Positions 1-13,181 are shown, counted from the first letter of the stretch. The stretch: 64,000 bases of DNA from Heracleum sosnowskyi (GCA_030848705.1 CM061242.1:64739064-64803063), one strand, 5' to 3'. Numbers and translations: made by a program. Notes: generated from the sequence alone by a model not told the origin.

Positions 1-275
1 CAATTATTATTTTTAATTAAAACATGTTAGATTTTCTATATGTCCTTATTATTAATATTATTTTATTATAAAATAATATTAATAATACCTCAATTATCTT
101 CATCAGCCCCATCTGTATTTTTTAATATTTTTTTTACGTTCTAATTAATATTTAAGTTTCTCATTTTACAATTTATCATATTAATTTTTACTTTTATTTT
201 AATATTTTCCGTTCATATTAAATTTTTTAGTTTATTATTTTTTAAGTCACATGCCTTACACGGGTTATAGGCTAG
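1..275 (+). mobile_element. Helitron 3' end fragment (family A)
   Basis: This is the right-hand part of a non-autonomous Helitron that begins before the window. It ends in CTAG at 272-275, 11 bases after a decayed terminal hairpin (here catgccttacacggg; intact copies read CCCGTGC-CTT-GCACGGG). The A+T-rich body matches the 3' parts of copies ending at 21283, 23141 and 50581. No Rep/helicase coding is present. Confidence 0.75.
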
Positions 276-1113
276 TATTATTAAAGCCGAAACATTGAAA
301 ATTTTGGTTTTCAGTTTTCTAGTTTTTGGTTTTCGGTACTTTTTCTAATGAATAAATTAATAATATAATCAAAATTCGAGAAAGTTTTATTCTACATTAA
401 TATTTCACTATATTTTACTACATAAAAATCTAATTATATTGAAATCTAATCAAAAAAATGGAAATGTGGGATCTAATTTGTTTAAATTTAGGATACACTG
501 CTACAAATATACTTCTTTATTTTTAGGATAACAAAAGCTACTACAAATCAAATCTTTTTAATACTCTAATTAATAAATAATAAAATAATATAAAAATAGT
601 AACTAACTAATTGCCTTTTATAATTAAAAAAAATCTAACAAAATCTGTTTTTTTTTCCAAAAATATCACGACAATTACCTTTAAATTAAAACATAATATC
701 TTTTATATTTGTTATCACTAAAATCTCTATTTCCCAAAAATATGAGGTGCAATCCTTACTTATTTATTTTAAAATCTATTTTAATACTCTATTTAATAAA
801 TAATAAAATAATATAAAAATATTAACTAGCTGATTGCCTTTTATAATTAAAACATTTTTTTCTAACAAAATCTACTTCTTTTCCAAAAATATCATGGGCA
901 ATTACCTTTAAATTAAAATATTTACCTTTTATATTTGTTGTCAATAAAATCTCTCTTTTCCAAAAATATCAAGTGCAACCCTTACTTATATATTTTAAAA
1001 CTTATTTTAATACTTTTAATTATTTAAAAAAACTTACCTATTTTAACAAGTGAGTGTATTTTTTTAACAAATATAATTAATATAATTAAAACACATCTAA
1101 AAATATTATAGGT
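276..1113 (+). mobile_element. Helitron family A, 5' part (split by copia)
   Basis: A second family A copy starts directly after the CTAG of its neighbour. Its 5' end is shortened (it begins at tattattaaagccgaaac rather than TCTATACTAT). Subterminal sequence with repeated 'ttttggttttcgg' follows. The copy is interrupted at 1113/1114 by the copia element and resumes at 20887. The target TAGGT is present on both sides, and uninterrupted paralogues (for example near 24110) show the joined sequence. Confidence 0.75.
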
Positions 1114-2342
1114 TGTTGGGAATGAATATCACTTAGAAACTAGACAGAGGGGGGGTGAATGGATAGTTTGATAGATTTTTGCTTTCTTGAAACTAAAGAT
1201 AAACTGTATATGATTATGCTATGTAATATGCAGAATGTAAACAACACACACAATCACTTTAATCTACTTTGTATTAAGTAAATTAAATAGTACAGCTTTC
1301 CAAGAAATTCATAATCGAATTTCTGGCTTCTAAACAAGAACAGTTTGTACTTGTTTGCTTATAGAGAAAAGAGTGCTTAAGATAAAACTTTGTGTATCTC
1401 TCTTACTGCTTACAGTGGTGTGTGCACAATATATACATTCACCTATACAAACTAGGCACACACAATATTACACAGCTACCCCTGCTGAAAGTCCAACTTG
1501 TCCTGCCATAAGAAGTTCACTGTGTCAGGAAGGACCACCTGCTTTTCGGAGTCTTTCCCGTTTCTGTAGCTGCTGGTCTCTTATCTTTCTCTCCAAGTTT
1601 ATCTGTAGATTTGCCATCTGTTCTTTGGACCACCTTGCCAGAACAAATGCTTCAGTATTTGTCTCTTTTGATTCTTGGTTCTGTACCTTGATTTGTCTTA
1701 TTGTAAACGGCTAAGCGTTGATATCGTAAACTCCACTTTATTCCTGACTTCGCGATGTCTCTTGTGAAGACTATGCGATATGGCCTTTGAGGACTATGCG
1801 ACATAGGTCATTTGATGACTATGCGACATAGGTCATTTGATGACTATGCGACATAGACCATTTGAGGACTTCACGATCCAGGCATCTTTGACTTTGCTGA
1901 CTTCAACACTTCACGATATGAGTCTTGAAGACTTCACGACATAGTTCAAAATAGACTATGCGATATAGCACTTCTCGACATGGATATTGATGACTTCACG
2001 ACATAGCTTTCTTCTGACTTTGCTATATAATGCCTTAGACAAATTTCTGCAACTTATTTCTTCAGGGCCTTATTCATCTCTATCCTGCTGCATGAACATT
2101 TCTGAACTTCTACCAGGACAATTATTCAATGGCCTATATACATTCTAGATTGAAAAAAACCTACTAAGCTCATTATAACTCTGAGCATACATGATCAAGC
2201 TAATGTTCATGAGAACAAGACAAGTACATATAGAGACATATACTATATCCCAGTGATAGAAATCACTAGGTCATGTAGTGTGACATAGTCACATAGTGTA
2301 GGCTTGTTAATAGTGGTATTCAGACATGTCTTGAGCCTAACA
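1114..2342 (-). repeat. 3' LTR of the SIRE-type copia element
   Basis: 1,229-bp LTR; on the element's strand it starts TGTTAGGCTC and ends CATTCCCAACA. It is close to the 5' LTR but shorter, mainly because it has one fewer copy of a 25-bp tandem unit. That unit holds the imperfect inverted repeat CTATG-CGA-CATAG (cluster about 1725-2030). Further variants such as GACTTCACGACATAG lie to its right. The reading frame at 1355-1714 lies inside this LTR and is not a gene. Confidence 0.93.
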
Positions 2343-2354
2343 ATCTCCCCCAAA
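2343..2354 (-). other. Polypurine tract of the SIRE-type copia element
   Basis: On the minus strand this reads TTTGGGGGAGAT and abuts the 3' LTR start (TGTTAGG). That is the expected site for priming plus-strand DNA synthesis. Confidence 0.85.
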
Positions 2355-2496
2355 TTGTGAGTAAGACCCTTAGGCACAATTTCATGTTTGATAACAAGCC
2401 TAACTAACATAAAAAGAACAAATATAAAGAAGATAAAGTTAAGAACAGAATTTGATAACAACTTGGAAATTTAGGCTTACAGAATTTCTCCTTGAG

Positions 2497-3598
2497 CTAC
2501 ATAGCTTCAGTTTCCAATTGTTTCTCTAAGAAATCATCATAGACCTTCTTTTTCCTTATTTCTTCATTCTTCTTTATTTCAGAGATGGCCATTAGAATTT
2601 CATCTCTTGCAGTTAGTTCTTCAATGAGAGGAGAGTCTTTTAGATCTTCAGCTACTGTTCTAAGGGCACTTTCCACATATGAATATATAAACTCCATGCT
2701 TATCTTGCTTTTTCCTCCATTATGATTTTTGTACTCCACAGTATAAGGATTTTGCTTTACCCTGCACAGCCCTTTCTTCCTCAGCTCCTTTGCTCTTTCT
2801 TCCATCTCAGCCATCTCCTTTTCCTTCTGACACCTCTTTTCTTCATTTAGCTTCTTTAGATTTTCTTTATAGTCAGAGTGCATCTTCATGAATCTGGCAA
2901 TCTCTATTTTCCACAACCATTCTTCCTTTTCTTCAAAATTTAACAAGGCATTGATTCTTTCTTGCTCATAGGTGTCAAAATGTTGCCATCCCCCTTGCTT
3001 CATTATTCCTTCTCTTCCATCAGTGTATTTGATCTCTAGATGATCTAGCTTCACTTTGACTTCAAAGATCCTTTGAGCCCTAAAAAATGCTAGGGCATCT
3101 TCATCATAGTCCTCATCCAGTGGAAACACATTGATGCCAACAACATTGGTGAGTTTTCCCGTTTTCTTTGTTATCCTTATTCTTCTGGGTACACTCTTGA
3201 TCTTCATATGCTTTACAAGAGGTACCTTTCTGGAGCAAGGTGACTTTGTCTTTAGTGCCACATCATTTGGAAGTAGCTTCATTCCTTTGCTCTTGGTCCA
3301 CTGCAACACTCCACTAGTTGTGACCTTGTGGAAGTGTTTTCTTGATATTTCTTTTATGGCTTCATCTTTCTTCTGTGGCAATTCAGGTTCAGAAGTCTTG
3401 GATAAAGATTTTGGAGGATCATTACTAACAGTACCCACCCTAGACTTGGAGTCTTGTGTTGTGGTTAAAGTACTGCTAGCAAAGTCCTTGACTTGCTGAA
3501 TTCCACTTTTGTTTCCTTGACTTTTTCCTTTGTTCCCTTGGAATCCCTCTTATCATCATCAGCACCTTTTGATCTCCTAGATGTTTTGCTCCTGCTGC
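2497..3598 (-). pseudogene. SIRE additional ORF (env-like position), C-terminal segment
   Basis: This is the last segment of the extra ORF downstream of pol, cut off from the rest by the solo LTR at 3599-8391. From about 3480 down to the stop at 2497 it is open (over 310 codons), with many Lys, Glu and Arg residues and a long stretch predicted by eye to be helical or coiled-coil (Glu/Lys-rich around residues 180-230 of the open part). The frame entering from 8392 runs across the GCTGC target site. It must shift by one base between roughly 3500 and 3555 to join the frame used below 3480, so a small indel is inferred. No catalytic motif is visible. SIRE-type elements are known to carry an env-like or additional ORF here; its function is not established. 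Confidence 0.7.
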
Positions 3599-6500
3599 TG
3601 TAACACCCCCAAATCCGGGGTCAGGAATCTGGGTTGTCACGCTCCATCAATTATATAATACCTGCATTACTTACAACATTCTAATAATATAACTCCAAAA
3701 GACCCCAATCACTTACGCACACACACACAAGTTATAGCCTTGGAAATGAGCAACAATAAGTAACATTTGTTATTACAAATCAAATGTACTATCCAGGATC
3801 TCATCTATCATTTACAACCTCTACCTGAAGTTAAAATAATAGACCTCACAATTCTATACAAGGTTTAATAATACAAACCTATTCGAAAACAATTCTTACT
3901 AGCTCAGTCTACAGCTGTTCTGCTAAATCCGACAGTATCCATCTTGCTGAACTAACTCAAGGGTGGTCTCTCCATTCCCTTGCTCTCGTAACACGAGGTG
4001 AATCGGCAATGTTTTCTTCATGCTGAAAGATTTAATAAAGCAAGAATGAGCTAATAGTGCTCAGCAAGAAATCTATCCCAGTTTAAATCTTTAAACCTTT
4101 TAGGAAGATAATCCATATGGCATCCATGTTTAAAACTACTAGGGTTTATCCCCAAAATAGTATATCGTTCAAAATACCGTATGATTTATAATCATACTCA
4201 AATACTTTTCGTAAATCCTTTTAGGGATCCTTGGTATCAAGATGATAAACCAAGTCTCAAAACATCTCTTTTTAAAATAGATATTAATATTGGAATCAAG
4301 GCTTAAACCCATCCATTGATTCAAAATACTATACAATTCAATATACGGTATATCTTAAATGACTTCTCAACATATATACATGCATATCTATTTAGATATC
4401 TCATACTGTTCAAAATACTGTAAAATATCAGTAATGAACACCTTTTTGAAGCTGTTGGGTTGTGATATATAAAAGAAGCAAGAATGAGCACTATAGCTCG
4501 ACAATAATAAATAGCAACATAATCATATATGTGGGCTGATATCATAGCTGAAAGCTTTTAAAACCTCATTCGTATATAGAATGATATATTGGATACTCTT
4601 TTCGTCAGAACATGCAATGTAGTTCAAATACTATACACGGAACATCATTGTTCAATTTCTGTCACATTATCGGTAACTCAGCACCTAGGCTTTCGTTACA
4701 ATGTACAGCACAATTACAAGTGGAAGAATGGGATATACTGGAATACACGATACACGGTGATCAGCCGTTATATCGCAACTTAACTTTTCTACTAGTAGAA
4801 GGACGACTTCCTATTCGGTTATCACCCTGGCCGCATTTGGGCCCTTCATGCTATACTGGCACCTATTTCATTACCGAACATGGAGTCATACTATACTGGC
4901 ACCTATTTCTTTGTCGAGCATGACTTCGTACTATACTAGCACGTGTTTCATTGCCGAGCACGAGTTAATTCCAGTCCCCAGATGAAAATCAACGTCACGG
5001 GAAATGGAAGTTAATCCTGTTTTCCCCAAGTACAATTATTTGTCAAAAACTTTGTAACCGTTCAGAATTCCTTACTCCAGAGTAATTGAAAGGAGTAAGT
5101 CAAAGTGTGGGTTGACATTAGTCAACGAAACTACCGATGATTACTACGTATTTTGAAATCATGACCAGGGAATTTATTGAAATTTCAGAGTTTAGCAAGT
5201 TTGAAATACTTTACTTGAATGGGGGAGCCATCCCCATTTATAGTTATTCTAGAGGAACAGTGGAAGTAAAACTCTGTCCTCGACTTCTTGAACTAGATTC
5301 CCAAATTTTCGATGAGTTAGAAAACACTATTCGCATTTAATTACCTTTAAATATCTTAAGAATATAGTTGTGAATCTCTATTTTAATACCTTTTCTGAAA
5401 ATCAGAAATTTATATTTTGTGTAAATAATAGAACCTTTAATCATATAATAAGGTTCTATGATTTTTAAATCATATTTGGAATATTTAATAAATACCCAAA
5501 TAATAATATTAAATTATTATTCAATATAAAACCACTTAAGTGAATATTCAAAATAATATTCACTTAATTAAATAATATTCAAATAATATTTATTATAATA
5601 ATATTTAAATATCTCACCTTAAATATCCCATAATATTGGAATATTTAATAAATCTTTAAAATATAACTGTCCCTGGAACCTTCCAGCTTCTGACAGTAGG
5701 ATCAAAACAAAATAATACTTTAACTCCCAGTCTAAGTTTTAAAACTATCGTACAAGTACTCTATACTTAGAGTCTTTATAAAACCTCGGTTTATATCTAA
5801 TGTAATCATATCATATAAACCATCCATCTTACGAAAGCTTTTAACCAAAAGCGTACATCAATACATAGTCCTTTTAACGATTTAAAACAGTATATATCAC
5901 AACAGCATCTTATATCAGATGTAGGGTTGGAAAAATAGCATGCATCTATCATATGCATATTTTTCATCTCAACAATGTTAATACCATCACATCTATATAT
6001 GACGTGAGGTTTAAAAGCATGCATAATATTGTATGCATATATTACATTTGAAAGCATGCATCTATCATATGCATATTATCAGAATATTGTACTTTAAAAC
6101 ATAGCATGGAATGAGAAAACTTGCCTTGAGTCCTTGGTATTAGGGGTTCGAGTCTTGTCGCAAATCTATAAACAAAGAAATACTCGATCAGTCCCCTAAC
6201 GTAATCATTCGCTCATAACACTCATTTAAAGTCAACTATATGTTAAACACATCGTGTAGTCACGTTATTCCTCAACAAGGTTCGTATTTTAATCGACTCG
6301 AAATACTCCTTTTATCTTAGTCGCAATGGTTGGTCAAAGTAGTACTCTAGAGTTGACTTTTCATAAAGTTACTATTACGCGACACGTACTCTAACACTTT
6401 TAATATATCCAAAAACTCGTATTTAAATACGAGACCACTTCTAAAATCATCTTGAGTATTTTTAATATTTATCATAAAAGTTTCGATCTCAAAACAGGGG

Positions 6501-8391
6501 TTTCACTTGGTGAAATGTATTCTCAAACTTGGATGAGCTACGGAAAGTTACTATTCGCATGCCTTTCACTAAAACGCTCATATCTCCTTAACCGTTAATC
6601 AAAATGACACACCGTTTTCGCGTGCGCGATCTAGGGAAAGAATAGAACACAATGCTTGAACATGTTTTTCTGCTTAAGGGGATCAAAATCCCGAGAGCAG
6701 CAGGTTTTTGGCAGTGAAGTGCAGAAGCACTTACTCCTCGCGCAGCTTTGGTTCCGACATTTTTATAAAATCGAAAAATTATCTTTTTAACCCGAAACCT
6801 TCTCGATTCACTTACTAACTGTCCATGTTAGTATCAATTTTAATATCATGACCTAATTCCATTTTTAAAGGGTTTTATCACAATCTCAAAGTTCATGTAA
6901 TGAACTACTTAGTTACCCGAAATCGCTTTTACTAAAACGGACGTTTCTCCTAAACCGTTAATCGAAACAATACGATTCTTTCGCTAAAACAAACTAGGAA
7001 ACAGAGGCTACATGATCATGGTCAGAAAGCCTCATGGTTATTCCCTTAAGGTATTCGTGATCTCTGTCCAAACATCTTAAATGAAATTCGACATGGTAAC
7101 GACGCTTAATCGCGAATCCCGTGTTTAAAACACTCCAAATAATCCAATAACATCAACCAAGCCATCAATCCATAATTATACACTCAAGGTCAGTCCATAA
7201 AATTTATGAGAAAATTACCAATCATCAACTCATAACCATTAACCATCAAGGTTTAGCCATTTATAACCCAAACTCCAAGAACTAACACATGCTTAAACAT
7301 AACTTAACTTAAGCTTAAAACTCAAAGTAAATCAAAAGGGTGGATGGTGTTCATACCTTTCTTGAAGTCTTAACATAATAACAAGAGCTTGTAAGCCTTA
7401 AGTGAGCCTCGATCTATGCTTAAAATCCTCAAACTTACAAAAGAAATCAAGAACAAGTTAGTAAATTCTCGGAGTTACTATTCACCCGAAGTTTGAGCAA
7501 GGATTTGAGCATGCTATACTAATTGGATGACCATGAAATTTTGAAATTACCTTGCCTATGCCATGAGGAAGCTATGGTCAAAATTTGGAGATTTTAGGAT
7601 GAGTAGATTTGGAGTTATGAAATTGTCTTTCCACCATGGTCAAGCTGGGCAGAAATTCTGAGAAAATGGAGAAGATGATACTTTCTTGCTTTTTCTTTTC
7701 TTTTTGTTTGGTCTAATTACTCTTAATTACCAGCCATATAATTGTGTGGTCATAAGCAAGCCTTGTCACCCATGACATGCCTCTTTTTGAACTTGTGGTG
7801 GTGGTGAAAGTGGTGACAAGGTGGTGATTCACCACTTTGTCATCACTTGGTCATCCTTATGTCATGCTTATGTCACTCCTCTGCATCATGCTTATGTCAT
7901 CATTTGTATCCTCAATCCTCTTATATAATGCACTTGATGATCTAATATAATACTCCTCCTTTGGTTAAGGTCTAATCCATAATTTGTTACGTTTTTGTTT
8001 CGCGATAGTTTCAAGTGGTTTTAAAAACGTTTCTCTGTACCAAAGCTAGGGGATACTTCCTTTATCTTTCCATTGTCTTGGTTTAATACATGGTTCTAGA
8101 TTTCTTTCCTTGGCTTAAGGTATGATCATGGATTTCTCATCCTACATACTTTCTCAAAACGATCAAACCAATACATCCTCGATTGTCCGATGAATAGTGA
8201 CTTAAAACTCGAATAGGAATCTCCTGATTCTGATCGCGTTTACATTCCCTTATTTTTCCTATACATCAATAATATAACCTCGAAACATTCATTCCATGTC
8301 TTCCATATAGGGTGGTCTGAAAAATTTTCCATCAGCAAATTTACTATTCATCAAAATTTTTTAACCAAGTCCAAAATTTGGGGTTATTACA
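3599..8391 (-). mobile_element. Solo LTR, 4.8 kb, Tekay/Del-like Ty3/gypsy, inside the aORF
   Basis: The plus strand runs TGTAACACCCCC...GGGTTATTACA. The 5-bp target duplication GCTGC lies at 3594-3598 and 8392-8396, and the aORF coding sequence continues on both sides. No internal domain remains, so this is a solo LTR formed by LTR-LTR recombination. On the minus strand it carries 'gctgagca...agctcattcttgctt' like the LTRs at 34830-38605 and 39790-43051, so all three belong to related gypsy families with very long LTRs. Small open frames inside (for example 4321-4545 and 5137-5340) have no recognisable content. Confidence 0.9.
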
Positions 8392-11300
8392 GCTGCTGTC
8401 ACTTGATCCATCCTTATTACTCCTTGGTTGAGATCTCCTTCTGTAGGTTTTCTCCTCATCATCATCCTCACCATCCTTCTTCTTGCTCTTTTCTTTAATA
8501 GACTCAGGTATGACTCCACGAATCAAAAAGGATTGTAAAGTGTGAATCATTTCTAGCTCTTCAGCTGTCCTAACTCCTCTCTTGGATCTCAGTATCTGTA
8601 ACACATGGTTGATCTTAGCATTGTTCTTCATTGTCAAGTCTGAGGGAATCACCAGTTGGTCAATGCTGTTGTCTTGAGATAGACTTTGGAAGATTATTGT
8701 TCTTGGCTTGGGGATAACCTCAGGCAATCTTTGATGTTGGTCTATCTTCAAGTCATCAAACAGTCTCTTGTTGTTTGCCCCATCCTTTTCAATTAAATCC
8801 ATAATGATTGACAGCTCAGAAAATCTCAGTTTCTCCAGAGTTTGAAATGCTAGATGCCACAAGAAATTATCCTTGCACACCATGATAACTTCTCTTAGAT
8901 GAACATCCTTGATTATCCTTACTTCCACAGTGAAGTACTTGATGCTTTCCTTGATATTTTCTCTGTAGGTCCTTGCATCCCCTTTAGCATTGCTGTAGAT
9001 GGCTTTCAGAAGCTCCAGGAAGGCCTCATCATGATAGATGTTTGAATTGGCAACTTCCTGTAGCTTGGCCTTAGTGATAATTTTGGCTTGGATAGGTTTG
9101 GCACTTGAGGAGGGTTGAGAAGCTGAAATGTCCTTTGGCATTGTAGAGGGATGGAAGGTAGTTGTGACTGTGCTCTTCTGGCCTTGTGCATTTATGACCT
9201 CTACAGGGGGAAGGATTATTGGCTTTATTGTTTCTTCAATGAGTTTGCCCTTAAGCTTTTTCTGCTTGGCAGGTACTCCCCCTTTCTTTTTCAGAATGAC
9301 CTCCTTTTCTTTCTCCCCCTTAGGCTTGGAATCAGACAAGATGTCTTGAGCTTCCCCAGGGATTGGCAGGTTCATGTGTCTCATCATTGAAGTCATCATT
9401 TGTTGTTGCACCAACAAAATATTAGAGGTGGGGTTGGTTTGATCATCCATCTTAGCATTAAGTTGATCCAAGGAGTTAGACATTCCTTTGTTTTCTGCTT
9501 TCAGATCAGCTACCTCTCTTTCCAAGCTGTCCACTTTTGAGAAAAGTTGTTGAGATTTGAAGGAGTTGAGGGATTGATCCTTGAGCTTGGAGAATTCAAA
9601 CTTGGAGATATCAGAAATGGGAACCTCATCAACAAGCTTGTTCCCATACCGATTCTTCCATAGTACTGTAAGCATGGAATTTGAATTGATATTGGCTTGC
9701 AATTGGTTATCTAACTTAGTGGACATGTTCTTCAAATTGTCAGCCACCATAGCCAGAGAGATCCATTGTAGATACTTGTTGAGTTGTTTTCCTGACCTCT
9801 TTGAGGATGCCATCCACCTTGGGAAAATCAGAGAGATAGGAGTTTCTTAGTTGAGTGAGGGCTCTATCTGTCTCCTCCTTTATAGAATATATCTCTGATT
9901 GAAGCCCTTTCCCAAGATAGTGCAGAGCCTTCAACTGATTCTTGTAAATATCATTGACATCATCATAAATTGTAGCAGGAGAGAGATCATTTGCATTGGA
10001 GCCCAGAGAAGTTAGGTAATCTTCTCTTAGAAAAGCTAGGGCATCCTTGAGTTTGAGAGTCCTCTTTGCATCCAACCAGGCATCCACATTTCTCTCTGGT
10101 TCAGCTTCATCCACTATCTTCTCCTGCTGAGCTTCAACATCCTCCTTGTGGCAAAGTAAGATAGCTTCATAATCAGCATTTGGTAGATTTGAGGTGAGGA
10201 GATGTTGAGCTATCTTTGAGAACTCATCTATCTGTACCACATGAAGATTTTGTAATTCTTCTTCCGTCAATTGTGGTGGCACAGTAGATGATCCTGAAGC
10301 CATGTCATGTTGCACAGGTTTCAGCCATTCAGTAATTGTGGCCTGAGCCAAGTAAGAGCTGGTGCTAGGCACCTCAGGAGTGATTGATTGATGAGTTTCC
10401 TCCAGTCTTGGAATGACTGTAGAGTCTAATGCTGTCTCCATTGAAATGGGATGTGTTACAGCACCATCTCTAGATGCCTGTGAAGGCAAATCCAAATCCA
10501 TGAGAAATGGAGAGTCTGGCATAGAGTCTCCAGTAAGAACTGGTGAATCCTCTATGTTTGTGTTGGTGTCATTAGGATATGTCTCAACATGCATTCCCTG
10601 ACCAACTGAGTGGGGGTCCTGAGTGGTGAGCACAGTGTCATGCACCATGTCACTTGAAATGGGCTCAATCACAGGAGTGGATTGTGACTGATCAATTGCA
10701 GAAATGTCATGAGAATGACTATTCTGTTGAGAAGAAATGTTAGATGTAGATTCTGGAAGAGAAGTGTAGTGTAGATTTGATTTTGGCAACTCCCCCTGAG
10801 AAATAGGAGGAGTTTCAATTGTGATGTGCTCTCCACTCAGTGTTTCATCACCCTTATTTCTCCTAGGGTCAAGAGTGAGTTCTTGACCCTGTGCAGACTC
10901 TGTACAGGTTGCAGTGGGGAGGCTGCTCTTTTCAATGCCAATGACCTGTTGAGAGTCCATAGATAGTAGCAGGTGTACCCCTTTTTCCACATCTGAATCC
11001 TGTTGGGAGGATTCAGTGGTAGGTTTTGATTTTGATTTCTTACTGTGTCTGGTGAGAGGTGACTCAGTATTCTCACTTTCTATTTCTACAGATTCATTTA
11101 CAATAGCAAGGGGTCTCTTCTTGGTCTTCTTTTTAGTAACACCAACCTTTTGAGAGATTGATGCACTTGGCTCCCTAGCTTCTAAAGTGGTGTTTGCAGT
11201 TGGGTTACTGGATGGGATAGGGAGGCTAGGGTTAGACTGTGTAGCTCCTTCAGTCTCAGCCTCCCCTGTCCAGGAAAGAGCATGGTATATTGGCTTAGCA

Positions 11301-11516
11301 AGTTGATATGATTCAAATGTGTCCTGCATATGCTGGGTCACACTTAGCCTCACATCAACATGATTCCTTGTGTCCAATGACCCAAATAGTATCTTGGACA
11401 TGGACTTGGAATAAGCCATTTTAGTTTTATCTATACCCTCAAGTTCATGTATATTGGCATCAAGGTAATTTAAAATACACTGAATAAAGCGAGGATAAAA
11501 GATGTCATTACCTCTA
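8392..11516 (-). pseudogene. SIRE additional ORF, central segment
   Basis: The central part of the extra ORF lies between the two nested solo LTRs. A frame open from 11516 to 9740 continues the 12560-13181 segment in the same frame across the CTCTA target. It is rich in Ser, Thr, Gln, Glu and Pro and probably disordered. A second frame, open from 9813 to the end of the segment, takes over. The two overlap at 9740-9813, so one base was lost or gained there. The second part is Lys/Glu-rich, with heptad-like stretches around 9450-9760 suggesting a coiled coil. No enzymatic motif is visible. On the opposite strand only shadow frames occur. Confidence 0.75.
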
Positions 11517-12559
11517 TGTTAATCCCAATTGACCTAACAGAATTGTAGAAGGGGGGGTTGAATACAATTCTTGATATTTCTTAAACTTAAAACAACTTAC
11601 AAATAAAAACTGAACTTAAAGTAAAAATCACAAGCACATAAATAATTTCAGTTGGATTGTTTGATGATCCAACTGAAGTGATTTTTATTGCGGAAATAAT
11701 CTGTGATACAAAATGTACACAGCTGCTCAGTTACAAGATTGTAGAGAAGTATGCTCTCAAAGATAGCTAATACAAACTATTTGTTTTTCTTCTCTTATCT
11801 TTAAAGTAACTGCTACACTTGGTTATAAATACCCAAGTTTACAATTCTACGTTTGGCTAAACTAAAGAACAATAGTAGTAACCATCAGTAGCTTGCTTTT
11901 CATTCCTTTTGTCCAATGGTCCTTGGAGATCTTTGCTTTTGTCTTCATGCTTATTTTAATCATTCCCAAGAGCCTTATTGGAAATTGGAATGTTTCCTTA
12001 TTTCCAGTAACCATTTTGATGGCTTCCAATGCAAAGTACACTTCCATATCTCCTTTAGATCTGTTCAGTAAACTGTCACTATCACTTTGTCAACTGTTCA
12101 AAAAGCAATAGTGATTCGTTGATAGCAGGGAGATGTGTTTCGTTGATAGCTTTATTCTTCATTCCGTTGATGGTGTTTCCTTCATTTCGTTGATGGTGTT
12201 TCCCTCGTTTCGTTGATGGGTAAACTCCATACCGTTGACAGAGTGATCTTCATACCGTTGACATGTCTTCACTTAGGCAAAATTACAAGGCATAATACAT
12301 TTACAATTAACCAACCTATTTTGCCTATCTAGTACTTAGTCAACATGACTTAGAAAACCTATCTAATACATACAACAGAATGCATATCAAACTGTGAAGT
12401 ATTGTACAGTGCAATTGCTACATTACTCATTTCGTTGATGAGCTTCCTGTCAACGGAATGCTGCAAAGCATGCCATTTCGTTGACAGCTACAAAATGACT
12501 TAATACAAAATCTACTAAGTGTTTTTATAATTATCATCAAGAACAACATATTCCTAACA
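11517..12559 (-). mobile_element. Solo LTR, 1.04 kb, copia (SIRE-like), inside the aORF
   Basis: The plus strand begins TGTTAATCCC and ends CCTAACA. The 5-bp target duplication CTCTA lies at 11512-11516 and 12560-12564. Joining the flanks restores an in-frame aORF. The G-rich stretch near 11550 (gaagggggggttgaat) resembles the same place in the outer element's LTR (gagggggggtgaatgg), so it is probably a relative. It has its own iterated motif, TTCGTTGATGG and variants, around 12110-12260 and 12425-12490. Confidence 0.9.
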
Positions 12560-13181
12560 CTCTACCACGAACGGTCCTGCCTAGCCTCTGAGCCAATTCC
12601 TTGAGAATTATGGCTCCCACATTGATCTCCTGGTTGTTGGCCAGGGAGTAGGCTAGATTCACAGCAATGTGACTGATATGGTCCCATCATGTCTTCCTGC
12701 ATAGAAACACCTTATGGAGTGCGTCAAACAGAAATGACCACTCCCTCCTCACAAACTTCTTATTTAGCTTTCCAGTATCTATCTCATCAGCATATAGAAT
12801 GAAGGTCATGAAGTCTACAATTTGAGCATCAGTAGCTTCTTGGTCATGACCCTCCACCTTGAACCCCAAAGCTTCATTGATTTCCTTTTCCCCAAACTGG
12901 AAGTGTTTGCCTCCAATTGAACAATTAACCTCCTGGAATGAGGTTCCATCTTCCCTAGCCATTGTTGATACCAACGCCGTTCTCCAGAATCCTTCCAACA
13001 CATCGACATACAAGGTAGGGTTCAGGGTTAGGGCTTGGCGTAGGTAGGAAGTGTTCAAAAACCGTACAAAACACTTGTACCTTGGGTTAGCCTCAGCCTC
13101 AGAGGGAATGGTGAGAAGATTTGTTTCTTTGGGAATGGTTAAAGGGTTTGAAGAGGAAGCTGTTTGAGATTTGGGTGCCAT
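12560..13181 (-). pseudogene. SIRE additional ORF, N-terminal segment
   Basis: The ATG at 13179-13181 opens a frame that begins with a Ser/Thr/Pro-rich stretch. A conserved-looking region follows with 'VRFLNTSYLRQALTLNPTLY' at about residues 35-55. I recall a very similar region in proteins encoded after pol in copia elements of the daisy family, so I take it as the N-terminal domain of this extra ORF (from memory, not searched). An in-frame TGA at 12687-12689 interrupts it after residue 164. It fits a CGA-to-TGA change, the usual outcome of methyl-CpG deamination. The frame is then open to the solo LTR at 12559 and resumes at 11516. Confidence 0.75.

Noticed and set aside
1764..1990. Regularly spaced repeats resembling a CRISPR array
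   Set aside because: The units and the spacers between them are both repeated, they lie in an LTR, and the DNA is from a plant.
4321..6057. Several frames of 60-100 codons on both strands
   Set aside because: All lie inside the 4.8-kb solo LTR; none matches a known domain, and overlapping frames on both strands suggest chance.
9128..9390. Plus-strand hydrophobic frames opposite the aORF
   Set aside because: Shadows of the Lys/Glu-rich minus-strand coding sequence.
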